From Candidatus Methanogasteraceae archaeon UBA261 (GTDB taxonomy: Archaea > Halobacteriota > Methanosarcinia > Methanosarcinales > Methanogasteraceae): a stretch of 6,243 nucleotides of DNA. Below are positions 1-5,446 of this stretch, one piece after another. Position 1 is the first letter of the stretch; each line of letters begins with the position of its first letter. The stretch spans positions 1-6,243 of the forward strand of contig DAWR01000101.1 of assembly GCA_002506015.1 (NCBI GenBank). Reading direction: 5' to 3'. The translations under genes and the position numbers were made by a program. Under the pieces are notes generated by a model. The model was not told the DNA's origin. It ran no database searches and saw nothing but the letters and a program-made list of their open reading frames with translations.

Positions 1-94
1 GGAAACTACCTTGGATTTTAGAAATATCAGCGGATGCAATGGGCATCAATAGAGACAGAAGCAGGATTGCCAGAACTATACGCCGTCCCTTCAT
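1..94 (-). CDS. N-terminal fragment of a secreted protein of unknown function (3' end outside window)
   Basis: Only the first 30 or so codons are present; the gene continues past the left edge. They read MKGRRIVLAILLLSLL, then MPIASA, then DISKIQGSF. This is a textbook export signal: a basic start (KGRR), a hydrophobic core and an ASA cleavage site, with the mature protein probably beginning at Asp. An ATG at 100 would add Met-Ser and give an ATGA overlap with the stop of the upstream lipoprotein gene. I prefer the ATG at 94 because the GGGGTG just upstream is 8 nt from it and only 2 nt from the ATG at 100. The near-zero spacing implies co-transcription with the lipoprotein gene. The family cannot be identified from this fragment. 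Confidence 0.72.
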   Translation of the reverse strand, partial: MKGRRIVLAILLLSLLMPIASADISKIQGSF

Positions 95-96
95 GC

Positions 97-717
97 TCAT
101 GGCACCCCGGCACCCACCTCCCACGTCTTAACCACGCTTCCAGTCTCCATATCAACGAGTGCTGAGACCGATGCATCCGCCCATGTCACACTCAGGCACG
201 TCTTCTCCGAATAGAACTCTGCTGCGGTCTCAGGAAGGATCCTTCTTACGGTCGGAGCGCCAGCGCTCGCATCACCCGGCAGCGCATCCGCAATCTCCCG
301 GTTCTGCATCGCAATTCCGATTGCGTCCTGCCGTGTCGCATCAGGGATCGCCTCAAGAAGATAGCCGGTCCTGATAAGCTTCTGATCCGGGTATGCGAAA
401 TCATAGAGGTCAGGATATGGGCACTTAGGCGACGTGGCAGATACACGGAGATGTGTTATGCCATCCTTCTCCGATTTTGCGATTGTCACGTCGCCATACA
501 CCACGCCATGATATGGGGCAATCTGGCGTGAGAGCGCGGCTTCGATTGTTTTGTGATCACCTGGCTGCGTGCCAGTCCATGTGATGTTGTATGACTGGCT
601 GCTCTGCCCGGTATCTGTGATGCAGCCTGCGCCGATTAAGAGCGCTGTTGAGACCGCGAGTATGAGTATGATCGATGTCAGTGTCAGTGCTGGTGTTTGT
701 GTCGATGTTCTCTTCAT
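97..717 (-). CDS. Exported lipoprotein, possible PepSY-like C-terminal domain
   Basis: A protein of 206 aa. The N-terminus has a short basic start (MKR), a hydrophobic stretch at about residues 9-29 and a lipobox-like LIGAGC with Cys32, suggesting a lipid-anchored protein facing outside the membrane. After a short Ser/Gln-rich linker the mature part contains Cys99 and Cys174, which could form a disulfide. Residues about 126-200 run from a DAxxIAM helix-like segment to a strand pair ending VDMETGSVVKTWE. That pattern recalls PepSY-type domains, but the match is by eye only. The ATG at 717 is chosen because GGTGAT lies just before it and because the reading frame further upstream (to 819) crosses a GC-rich hairpin and encodes an Arg/Gly-rich, signal-unlike stretch. 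It lies 85 bp after the second paralogue and abuts the next secreted-protein gene. Function unknown. Confidence 0.82.
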   Translation of the reverse strand: MKRTSTQTPALTLTSIILILAVSTALLIGAGCITDTGQSSQSYNITWTGTQPGDHKTIEAALSRQIAPYHGVVYGDVTIAKSEKDGITHLRVSATSPKCPYPDLYDFAYPDQKLIRTGYLLEAIPDATRQDAIGIAMQNREIADALPGDASAGAPTVRRILPETAAEFYSEKTCLSVTWADASVSALVDMETGSVVKTWEVGAGVP

Positions 718-720
718 GTC

Positions 721-726
721 ATCACC
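721..726 (-). promoter_or_regulatory. Shine-Dalgarno site that sets the lipoprotein start
   Basis: Read on the minus strand this is GGTGAT, complementary to the archaeal 16S rRNA 3' end, ending 3 nt before the ATG at 717. It supports the 206-aa start rather than the longer open frame. Confidence 0.6.
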
Positions 727-744
727 GGAAATTGAAATGAGATG

Positions 745-782
745 AAAAGGGTGGGGGGCACGTGAGGCCGCGCCCCCCGCCC
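745..782 (-). terminator. GC-rich hairpin followed by TTTT (terminator or attenuator)
   Basis: On the minus strand an 11-bp GC-rich stem (arms 782-772 and 759-749, one C/A mismatch, 12-nt loop) is followed directly by TTTT (748-745). It sits between the stop of the second paralogue (803) and the lipoprotein start (717). The shape is that of an intrinsic terminator. I see no good promoter between it and the lipoprotein gene, so partial termination or RNA processing that sets expression ratios within the operon is as likely as a full stop. Confidence 0.55.
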
Positions 783-802
783 TTCCGCTCTCCACTCGTT
801 GT

Positions 803-2158
803 TCAACCCGCCTCCCCAATCCCTATGGTGTACTCGAACTCTTCGACGTAGTGCGAGAGTATCCCGAGTTTCCAGTTTCCGCTTGTGCCGTTCGCTACGT
901 ACTCTTCGGTGTAACTGGTATAGCCCTCCTGATACACTTCGTCGATTGCCATCTCACCTGGTGGGGCGTACTTGCTTATGCCGCTGAGACTGACCGTGCC
1001 ACTATATGTGATCATGGTTGGCGCAAGCGCCGCAGTTCCTTCTGGTCCCTCAAGGGTCAGGTCGAAGTACGGCTCGCAATCACCTTCGTCTCCGCCATCG
1101 ATTCTGCATGCTCCAAACCACTTGTGCTGGCTCGACTCAACCAGGATTGTTATGGGTGAATCAGTCTCTGTCACAAACGATTTTATGAACGGCTCTGTCG
1201 GCTGCGTCCAGACCTCAAAGTGCATGCCTACCTCTCCACCTCCGTCACCCCATCTGCCCATACTCGGATCGTCGATTCCCAGGTTGATCTCGCCATAGTA
1301 CCTGCCCTTGGCACCATCAGGCACCTCAAGATGAATGGTCACTGTGGCAGTCCCGTTCGCCGGCACAGATGATGGCGCGTCAATGGTGATCGCGTCGTCT
1401 CCGAATGCCGGCACCATGTCGTACCATCCGTACCGCCTCACGTCCACGATCTCCGGATCGATATCGATATCGTAATCACCCGTGTTCTTCAGAGTGATTG
1501 CGTAATCGTACCACTTGCCAGATTCAACGCGGTCATTGATGTAGTCGGAAAGAATCTGCACAACAGGCGGCTTCCAGACCTCAATATCGAGGTTCAAGGT
1601 GTTGACGTATGATGGATCCGGTTGCGGTTCCGGAAATGGATATGGCTTCGTATCGTCCGTGAATGCGATCATCGCACCGTAATACCCGAGATCGGCGTCA
1701 TCAGGGATCGCAACCGCGATTGTGAACTCTTCCTCGCCGTCGTCGGGTTCGAGTTCTGCGGACGCAGGCGTTATCGTGATCCAGTCCGTATCGAAGATGT
1801 ACTCACTGTACGGATCTTCGATTATCATTGGATCCACTAATACGGTCTCGTTGTTCGGGTTTGTCACCGTTACGGTGATTTCATCACTCTCGCCGGGCAT
1901 TAACTCCATATTGTACCAGCCAGGGTCGATCCGGAGCATCGTGAGATTTATCTCCGGCATATCCGGCAGATCTTCTATTACACCTACCTCCCGCGTCGAT
2001 ACCGGCATTGATATTACGCTATCAACTCCGATAAATACCTCTTCTGCCGCCGCTGTTGCAACTCCTGGGACTGCCGATGCAGAGACCAGCGTGAGCAGAA
2101 GCGCAAACATGAACCCGCGTCCCCGAACAGCGATAGTTTTCGTGAATATTCCTTCCAT
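803..2158 (-). CDS. Secreted multi-domain beta-sandwich protein, paralogue 2
   Basis: A protein of 451 aa with an export signal: basic N-terminus (K7, R12, R14), hydrophobic core at about 16-30 and likely cleavage in the Ala-rich run near 34-38. Three regions follow. Residues about 70-170 hold an Ig/NEW3-like sandwich with MPGESDEITVTV, NPNNET and ITPASAELE. Residues about 195-315 hold a second sandwich with NTG, VPANGTATVTI and a KGRYYGEI turn. Residues about 320-450 form a third, less familiar region opening with VWTQPTEP and closing with SGNWKLGI and EFEYTIGI. Cys351 and Cys361 lie in an acidic, Gly-rich insert. I see no C-terminal membrane anchor and no catalytic motif. The start has a strong GAGGTGAT 8 nt upstream. 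The gene follows its paralogue by 33 bp, so both are probably on one mRNA. The structure suggests binding or surface architecture rather than enzymatic activity; function is unknown. Confidence 0.88.
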   Translation of the reverse strand: MEGIFTKTIAVRGRGFMFALLLTLVSASAVPGVATAAAEEVFIGVDSVISMPVSTREVGVIEDLPDMPEINLTMLRIDPGWYNMELMPGESDEITVTVTNPNNETVLVDPMIIEDPYSEYIFDTDWITITPASAELEPDDGEEEFTIAVAIPDDADLGYYGAMIAFTDDTKPYPFPEPQPDPSYVNTLNLDIEVWKPPVVQILSDYINDRVESGKWYDYAITLKNTGDYDIDIDPEIVDVRRYGWYDMVPAFGDDAITIDAPSSVPANGTATVTIHLEVPDGAKGRYYGEINLGIDDPSMGRWGDGGGEVGMHFEVWTQPTEPFIKSFVTETDSPITILVESSQHKWFGACRIDGGDEGDCEPYFDLTLEGPEGTAALAPTMITYSGTVSLSGISKYAPPGEMAIDEVYQEGYTSYTEEYVANGTSGNWKLGILSHYVEEFEYTIGIGEAG

Positions 2159-2166
2159 GATTGTTC

Positions 2167-2174
2167 ATCACCTC
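2167..2174 (-). promoter_or_regulatory. Strong Shine-Dalgarno site of paralogue 2
   Basis: The minus strand reads GAGGTGAT, an 8-nt match to the archaeal anti-Shine-Dalgarno, 8 nt before the ATG at 2158. It confirms the first Met over the internal Met17 and suggests efficient independent translation. Confidence 0.7.
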
Positions 2175-2191
2175 AGTCATTCGTGGCGTAC

Positions 2192-3496
2192 TCACGTCTC
2201 CAACTCTCCGATCTCTATAGTGTACTCAAACGCCTCGACGTAGTGCGGGAGTATGCCAAGTTCCCAGTTCCCAATTTCTCCGTTTGCTGTGTAGCGCTCA
2301 ATGTAACTGGTGCTGCCTTCGTCATACATCCCGCTGCTGGCAATCTCCCATGGCGGGGTGCAGTCGCTGCCACCGAGATTAACCGAGCCGTGGTGTTCAA
2401 CCGCGGTTCTGGTCAGTGTGACCTCATCTCCTTCAGGTCCCCTGAGCACAACGTCAAATGACTGCTCCTCGTCGTCACCGCTTCCGCTGCTTCCGCCCCC
2501 GCACATATCGTAGCGGTACCGGTTCGACTCAATCTCAATTGTTATTGGTGCGGCGGTCTCTGTTGCGAACTCCTTAGTGTATGGCTCTGTCGGCTGTGTC
2601 CAGACCTCAAAGTTCAGTTGTACCATTTCAGAGTCATCGTACCAGCCTTCACTCGACGAGTCGTCGATTCCCAGATCGAGTCCGGAGTGGTACTCGCCCT
2701 TCGCGCCAATGGGTACCTCTATATGAATGTTCACTGTGGCAGTTCCGTTCGCCGGAACAACCTGTGGCGCAGTTATGGTGATTGCGTCATTCTCGAATGC
2801 CTGCCCCATCGTCTCGTAGTGGTACCACTGTTCAGTTTTGAGCTCGGGACCAATCTCGATATCCTCGCCGCCCGTGTTCTTCAGATTGATTGTGTAGTCA
2901 TACCCCTTACCCGATTCGACCCGGTCATGGATGTATCTTGGCTGAATCTGCATCACAGGCGGCTTCCACACGCTGACGTGGAGGTCGAGCGCATTGATGT
3001 ACATCGGATACGGCTCATATGGGGTCGGCATCACATCGTCCGTGAATGCGATCTGCGTAATGTAGTGCCCGCGTTCGGCGTCATCAGGGATCACAACTGA
3101 GATCGTGAACTCTTCCTCGCCGCCGTCTGCTTCAAGTTCTGCGGACGCAGGCGTTATCGTGATCCATGTCTCGTCAAGGACGTAGTCACTGTAAGGCTGA
3201 TCCTTAATCATTGGATCCACCGATACAGTCTCGTTGTTCGGGTTTTTCACCGTTACGGTGATTTTGTCGCTCTCGCCGGGCATCAAATCCATTCCAGTGT
3301 GTCGTGGGCTGATCTGAAGCTTTGTTATGTTCATGTCAGGTACGTCTGGCACGTCTCCAGGTGGTGGCGGTGTCTCCATCGGTACCGGAACCACTGCTGC
3401 TGCGGGCGGGGCTGCTGCCGTAATGCATGCCACGCTGACAAGCATCAGCAGAAGCGCCAGCGATATGCTCACTGTTCTGTATATTTTGGTTTTCAC
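2192..3496 (-). CDS. Secreted multi-domain beta-sandwich protein, paralogue 1
   Basis: A protein of 434 aa beginning at GTG, with AGGAGG 8 nt upstream. The signal region is a basic start (KTK, R7), a hydrophobic core at about 11-24, then ITAAAPPAAA and a Pro-rich linker to about residue 53. Cys24 follows SVA, a weak lipobox, so lipidation is possible but unproven. The domain layout matches paralogue 2: first sandwich about 55-155 (MPGESDKITVTV, NPNNET, ITPASAELE), second about 178-298 (KNTGGEDIEI, VPANGTATVNI), third about 300-432 (VWTQPTEP, GNWELGIL, AFEYTIEI). By hand count the core of the first domain is about 75% identical between the two proteins (62 of 83 positions); the C-terminal inserts differ more. 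Here the insert is a Gly/Ser/Asp-rich loop with Cys332, and a separate Cys379 lies further on. First gene of the exported-protein operon. Function unknown. Confidence 0.87.
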   Translation of the reverse strand: MKTKIYRTVSISLALLLMLVSVACITAAAPPAAAVVPVPMETPPPPGDVPDVPDMNITKLQISPRHTGMDLMPGESDKITVTVKNPNNETVSVDPMIKDQPYSDYVLDETWITITPASAELEADGGEEEFTISVVIPDDAERGHYITQIAFTDDVMPTPYEPYPMYINALDLHVSVWKPPVMQIQPRYIHDRVESGKGYDYTINLKNTGGEDIEIGPELKTEQWYHYETMGQAFENDAITITAPQVVPANGTATVNIHIEVPIGAKGEYHSGLDLGIDDSSSEGWYDDSEMVQLNFEVWTQPTEPYTKEFATETAAPITIEIESNRYRYDMCGGGSSGSGDDEEQSFDVVLRGPEGDEVTLTRTAVEHHGSVNLGGSDCTPPWEIASSGMYDEGSTSYIERYTANGEIGNWELGILPHYVEAFEYTIEIGELET

Positions 3497-3504
3497 GGTG
3501 TCGT

Positions 3505-3510
3505 CCTCCT
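3505..3510 (-). promoter_or_regulatory. Shine-Dalgarno site supporting the GTG start of paralogue 1
   Basis: The minus strand reads AGGAGG, 8 nt before the GTG at 3496. It identifies that GTG as the start codon, since there is no ATG in frame near it. Confidence 0.65.
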
Positions 3511-3569
3511 TTTATTGTTGTTATTTGTCGATGTATCGGCAAATGCACTTCATCATGTGCGAGTCTTCG

Positions 3570-3584
3570 TACTTAAACATTTCG
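3570..3584 (-). promoter_or_regulatory. Probable archaeal promoter (box A) of the exported-protein operon
   Basis: The minus strand reads CGAAATGTTTAAGTA: a purine-rich BRE-like CGAAA followed by an AT-rich box A. Transcription would start near 3550, giving a leader of roughly 50 nt that carries the AGGAGG site. Assigned by resemblance and position only. Confidence 0.45.
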
Positions 3585-3972
3585 GTTTATCGAAAGGAGC
3601 CATGATGGAATGGGGTATCTTGTGCTTCCATGCCCCGACTCGTGTTGATTCGCGATGGCTCGTCCATTATCCCACGCGTTTTACCAGAGGATACACTCAC
3701 AACAGACAACAATCGATCAGAAACGCTATGTGCTCACCGAACAAGAAAGTAGCAAAGTCGATTCCGATGGCTTCTGTGGTCCCCAATCTTTGCGCCCTCG
3801 CGTCATTGTGTTTTTACTCCCCAATATTTACAAAAAAGCTCAGTTTGTGGCGGTGCGAAGTATAACGCAAAGTCGCAAGGTTGCAGAGATGCAATGTTGA
3901 GAGATACGCCCGCGTTTTTTCGCAGACGCGAGGGGGGCTACCGTCAGCGAACACAGAACACATCAGGACCTG

Positions 3973-3979
3973 AAAAAAA
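3973..3979 (-). terminator. T7 tract downstream of the prenyl synthase
   Basis: Seven Ts on the minus strand begin 8 nt after the TAG stop at 3990-3988. Oligo-T runs are the main known signal for archaeal transcription termination. The short palindrome TCAGGACCTGA (3962-3972) follows it. This probably ends the ccmD-ccmE-prenyl synthase transcript. Confidence 0.55.
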
Positions 3980-3987
3980 TCCTCTAT

Positions 3988-4845
3988 CTAAACAATCCGC
4001 GCATCCACATCCCCGATCAGATCGAACGTCATGTAATCCACGATCTTGAGCAGCTTATTTCTGGCATCAGAGCCGTCAAACGACTCCATGATCCGCTTTG
4101 AGCAATCGACATGGTGCCGCACTTCTCGTATCGAGATATCCAGTGCATCGCTGTTGGGGATTATGTGTGGAAGCGTTACTGCGGTGTTCTCGGACTTCTT
4201 GTCATGCTGAAGCTCCTTGTACTCGAGGATATCATCAACGATCTGGTATGCCATGCCGAGGTGCATTCCGAATTCGGCGCACTGGTACACAGACTCTGCG
4301 GACGCTCCACTGATCCTGCTTCCCATGCATGCCGATGCGGCAAATAGCGATGCCGTCTTCTTGCTGATGCATTTGAAATAATCACCCTCGGAAAACTCGG
4401 CATCGTTACTGGCGACATCAATGGCCTCGCCCTCGGACATGGACATGCCTGCACGTCCGAAGTCCTGAATAACTACCTGATCGTACTTGGAGATCAGTTC
4501 AATCGATTTCGAGATCAGAAAATCTCCGCAGAGGATCGCAGCAGCCAGTCCGAATTGCTTGTACACGCTCGGAACGCCCCTGCGCACGAGCCCAGCATCC
4601 AGTATGTCATCGTGTATCAGCGAGGCTGAGTGTATCAGCTCGATTGCAAGTGCTGCATCGGTGCACTCGTCCGCGTCGCCGCCAAAGAGTTCGGATGCGA
4701 GAATGAGAGTGATCGGGCGGATTCGTTTGCCCCCCGAGTCAAATACGTGGCGAACGACACGCTTCAGACCCGACTCCTCGCGATCATTCATCAGACTGGT
4801 AATTGCACCATTAATCAATCTGTACTCGTGCCAGTCGGTGATCAT
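3988..4845 (-). CDS. idsA: Polyprenyl diphosphate synthase (GGPP synthase family)
   Basis: A 285-aa all-trans prenyltransferase of the isoprenoid synthase fold, which adds isopentenyl diphosphate units to an allylic diphosphate in the cytosol. Visible motifs in order: GGKRIRP (38-44, diphosphate binding), first Asp-rich motif DDILD (79-83) with the following RR (88-89), KKT (162-164), and the second region YQIVDDILE (200-208). The second motif is relaxed: Glu replaces the last Asp, and the usual downstream Gly-Lys is absent before TLPHI (224-228). The residue five before the first motif is Ala74. At this chain-length position, archaeal GGPP synthases can carry a bulky aromatic, whereas many long-chain synthases carry Ala. 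Product length is therefore open: C20 for archaeal lipids, or longer for a respiratory carrier. It starts 15 bp after ccmE and is probably co-transcribed with it. The family is certain; the symbol is used in the broad sense. Confidence 0.9.
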   Translation of the reverse strand: MITDWHEYRLINGAITSLMNDREESGLKRVVRHVFDSGGKRIRPITLILASELFGGDADECTDAALAIELIHSASLIHDDILDAGLVRRGVPSVYKQFGLAAAILCGDFLISKSIELISKYDQVVIQDFGRAGMSMSEGEAIDVASNDAEFSEGDYFKCISKKTASLFAASACMGSRISGASAESVYQCAEFGMHLGMAYQIVDDILEYKELQHDKKSENTAVTLPHIIPNSDALDISIREVRHHVDCSKRIMESFDGSDARNKLLKIVDYMTFDLIGDVDARIV

Positions 4846-4860
4846 CGGTATGCCTCTGTG

Positions 4861-5265
4861 CTATTGAATGGATTTAAGCGTTGTGTTGAGCGTCGTGTTT
4901 TCGGTCTCATACTTCGACGGGCACTCGGATAAAAGCCGATGCGCTTCGATGGTACGATCAGGCAGCATTGTTCCGGTAACGGTCACAGGCATCTCGTTCT
5001 GCAGATTCACAGGCTGGTGCTCACTGTAACTAACATTTACATCGTTGTATCCATCAGTCATCGTAAATGTTACAGTTGAGCCGTTATCGGTCAGGCAGAG
5101 CGTCCCGGTCTTCACCTCGCCATCCACGCATACCGTCTTCCCGATGTGCGCATCCGTAAGATCACCGACCGCGAGCGTACCCTGAAGATCGACACCCCAC
5201 AGCCCGACCACCAGGACAACGACGATGGTTGCGGATGCAAAGAGTGTCTTTCGCATCTTATCCAT
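4861..5265 (-). CDS. ccmE: Cytochrome c maturation haem chaperone CcmE, CxxxY type
   Basis: A 134-aa membrane-anchored OB-fold protein that carries haem outside the membrane for attachment to c-type cytochromes. One N-terminal membrane segment (about 8-26) is followed by the sandwich: GKTVCVDGEV (42-51), VTFTMTDG (65-72), VNVSYSEHQP (76-85), MPVTVTGTM (92-100) and IEAHRLLSECPSKY (106-119). The last block is the haem-binding site. Classical CcmE has HxxxY; here it is Cys115-Pro-Ser-Lys-Tyr119, the CxxxY form known from archaea and some Desulfovibrio. His109 just before it is not in the canonical place. Cys46 and Cys57 are extra. The C-terminal tail has two N-glycosylation sequons (NTT). The start overlaps the ccmD stop by 8 nt. 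GGAGG lies 14 nt upstream, a long spacing, so translation may be coupled to ccmD. A longer open frame to 5382 is the ccmD region read out of frame. Confidence 0.88.
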   Translation of the reverse strand: MDKMRKTLFASATIVVVLVVGLWGVDLQGTLAVGDLTDAHIGKTVCVDGEVKTGTLCLTDNGSTVTFTMTDGYNDVNVSYSEHQPVNLQNEMPVTVTGTMLPDRTIEAHRLLSECPSKYETENTTLNTTLKSIQ

Positions 5266-5398
5266 GGGTGCCCTGACTCCCTCCTGTTTCCGGTCTTTCT
5301 GATCTTTTTGGTAATCGTGATTTTTTGAAGAGCAGGTATGTGGTGTAGAGCCCGAGCCCGAGCCACACGAGTCCGAATGCATATAGCAGATAATTCAT
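5258..5398 (-). CDS. ccmD: CcmD-like small membrane protein
   Basis: A 46-aa protein, short enough to be missed by length cut-offs. It begins MNYLLYAFGLVWLGLGLYTT, then YLLFKKSRLPKRS, and ends in a polar tail. A single membrane helix (about residues 3-24) followed by a Lys/Arg cluster (25-33) is the hallmark of CcmD. In other organisms CcmD joins the CcmABC complex and helps release holo-CcmE. The YxFGLVWLGLGLY pattern fits that family, and the position immediately before ccmE, with an 8-nt overlap (ATGGATAA), strongly supports the call. No Shine-Dalgarno precedes the ATG, and the box A lies so close that the mRNA may be leaderless. The other Ccm genes (A, B, C, F) are not in this window. Confidence 0.82.
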   Translation of the reverse strand: MNYLLYAFGLVWLGLGLYTTYLLFKKSRLPKRSERPETGGSQGTHG

Positions 5399-5406
5399 AG
5401 GTCTCT

Positions 5407-5422
5407 ATGATGGGGGGATCAT
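5407..5422. repeat. Small palindrome ATGAT-G6-ATCAT between box A and ccmD start
   Basis: Five-base arms (5407-5411 and 5418-5422) flank six Gs on the plus strand. The element lies directly downstream of the putative box A and overlaps the expected transcription start zone. An operator is one reading, but five-base arms can arise by chance. Confidence 0.4.
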
Positions 5423-5437
5423 CTTAAATATTTGCCG
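5423..5437 (-). promoter_or_regulatory. Probable archaeal promoter of the ccmD-ccmE-prenyl synthase unit
   Basis: The minus strand reads CGGCAAATATTTAAG, an AT-rich box A with a BRE-like GCAAA. Its centre (about 5428) is some 30 nt before the ccmD ATG, so transcription would begin within a few nucleotides of the start codon. With no Shine-Dalgarno present, a leaderless mRNA is the natural reading. Confidence 0.55.
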
Positions 5438-5446
5438 CATCAGGTT

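Larger units (their letters stand above)
3520..3987. other. Long intergenic region without a convincing gene
   Basis: About 470 bp between the prenyl synthase stop and the leader of paralogue 1. Open frames on both strands here are short and rich in Trp, His, Cys and Arg, with no recognisable domain. The region holds the T7 tract after the prenyl synthase, a second minus-strand T6 (3837-3832), the box A near 3575, and short hairpins at 3854-3869 (TGCG/CGCA), 3881-3894 (TTGCA/TGCAA with a GAGA loop on the plus strand) and 3911-3930 (CGCGT/ACGCG). TCCCCAAT occurs twice (near 3780 and 3819). A small RNA is possible but not demonstrated. Confidence 0.5.

Noticed and set aside
718..819. Longer N-terminus for the lipoprotein gene
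   Set aside because: The extension crosses the GC-rich hairpin, is Arg/Gly-rich, would bury the signal peptide inside the protein and overlaps the upstream gene's end; GGTGAT marks the ATG at 717.
1722..2243. Long plus-strand frame opposite paralogue 2 (Ser/Thr/Ile/Val-rich)
   Set aside because: It is the antisense shadow of a gene with a clear signal peptide and domains, and it runs through that gene's start and ribosome site.
2618..3100. Plus-strand frame of 160 codons opposite paralogue 1
   Set aside because: Antisense shadow with high Arg/His/Trp content and no family resemblance.
3521..3556. Eleven-codon minus-strand upstream ORF (MMKCICRYIDK) before paralogue 1
   Set aside because: Its first ATG lies upstream of the predicted transcription start and it has no Shine-Dalgarno; likely chance.
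3726..3806. Minus-strand ORF of 26 codons after an AT-rich GTAAATATT
   Set aside because: No Shine-Dalgarno, no hydrophobic or domain pattern, and its length is within chance expectation.
3602..3865. Plus-strand ORF of about 87 codons with GGAG just before its ATG
   Set aside because: The product is rich in Trp, His, Cys and Arg without any domain, the ribosome site is too close (2 nt), and it opposes all other genes.
3941..3970. Possible box C/D small RNA on the minus strand (CTGATGT and CTGA)
   Set aside because: The C box is imperfect and there is no second C'/D' pair or terminal stem.
4487..4867. Plus-strand frame of 126 codons opposite the prenyl synthase
   Set aside because: Antisense shadow of a well-conserved enzyme gene; Ser/Arg/Pro-rich product.
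5266..5382. Longer N-terminus for CcmE
   Set aside because: This stretch is the ccmD coding region read in another frame; it is Ser/Lys/Gln-rich and would precede the membrane anchor with no family counterpart.
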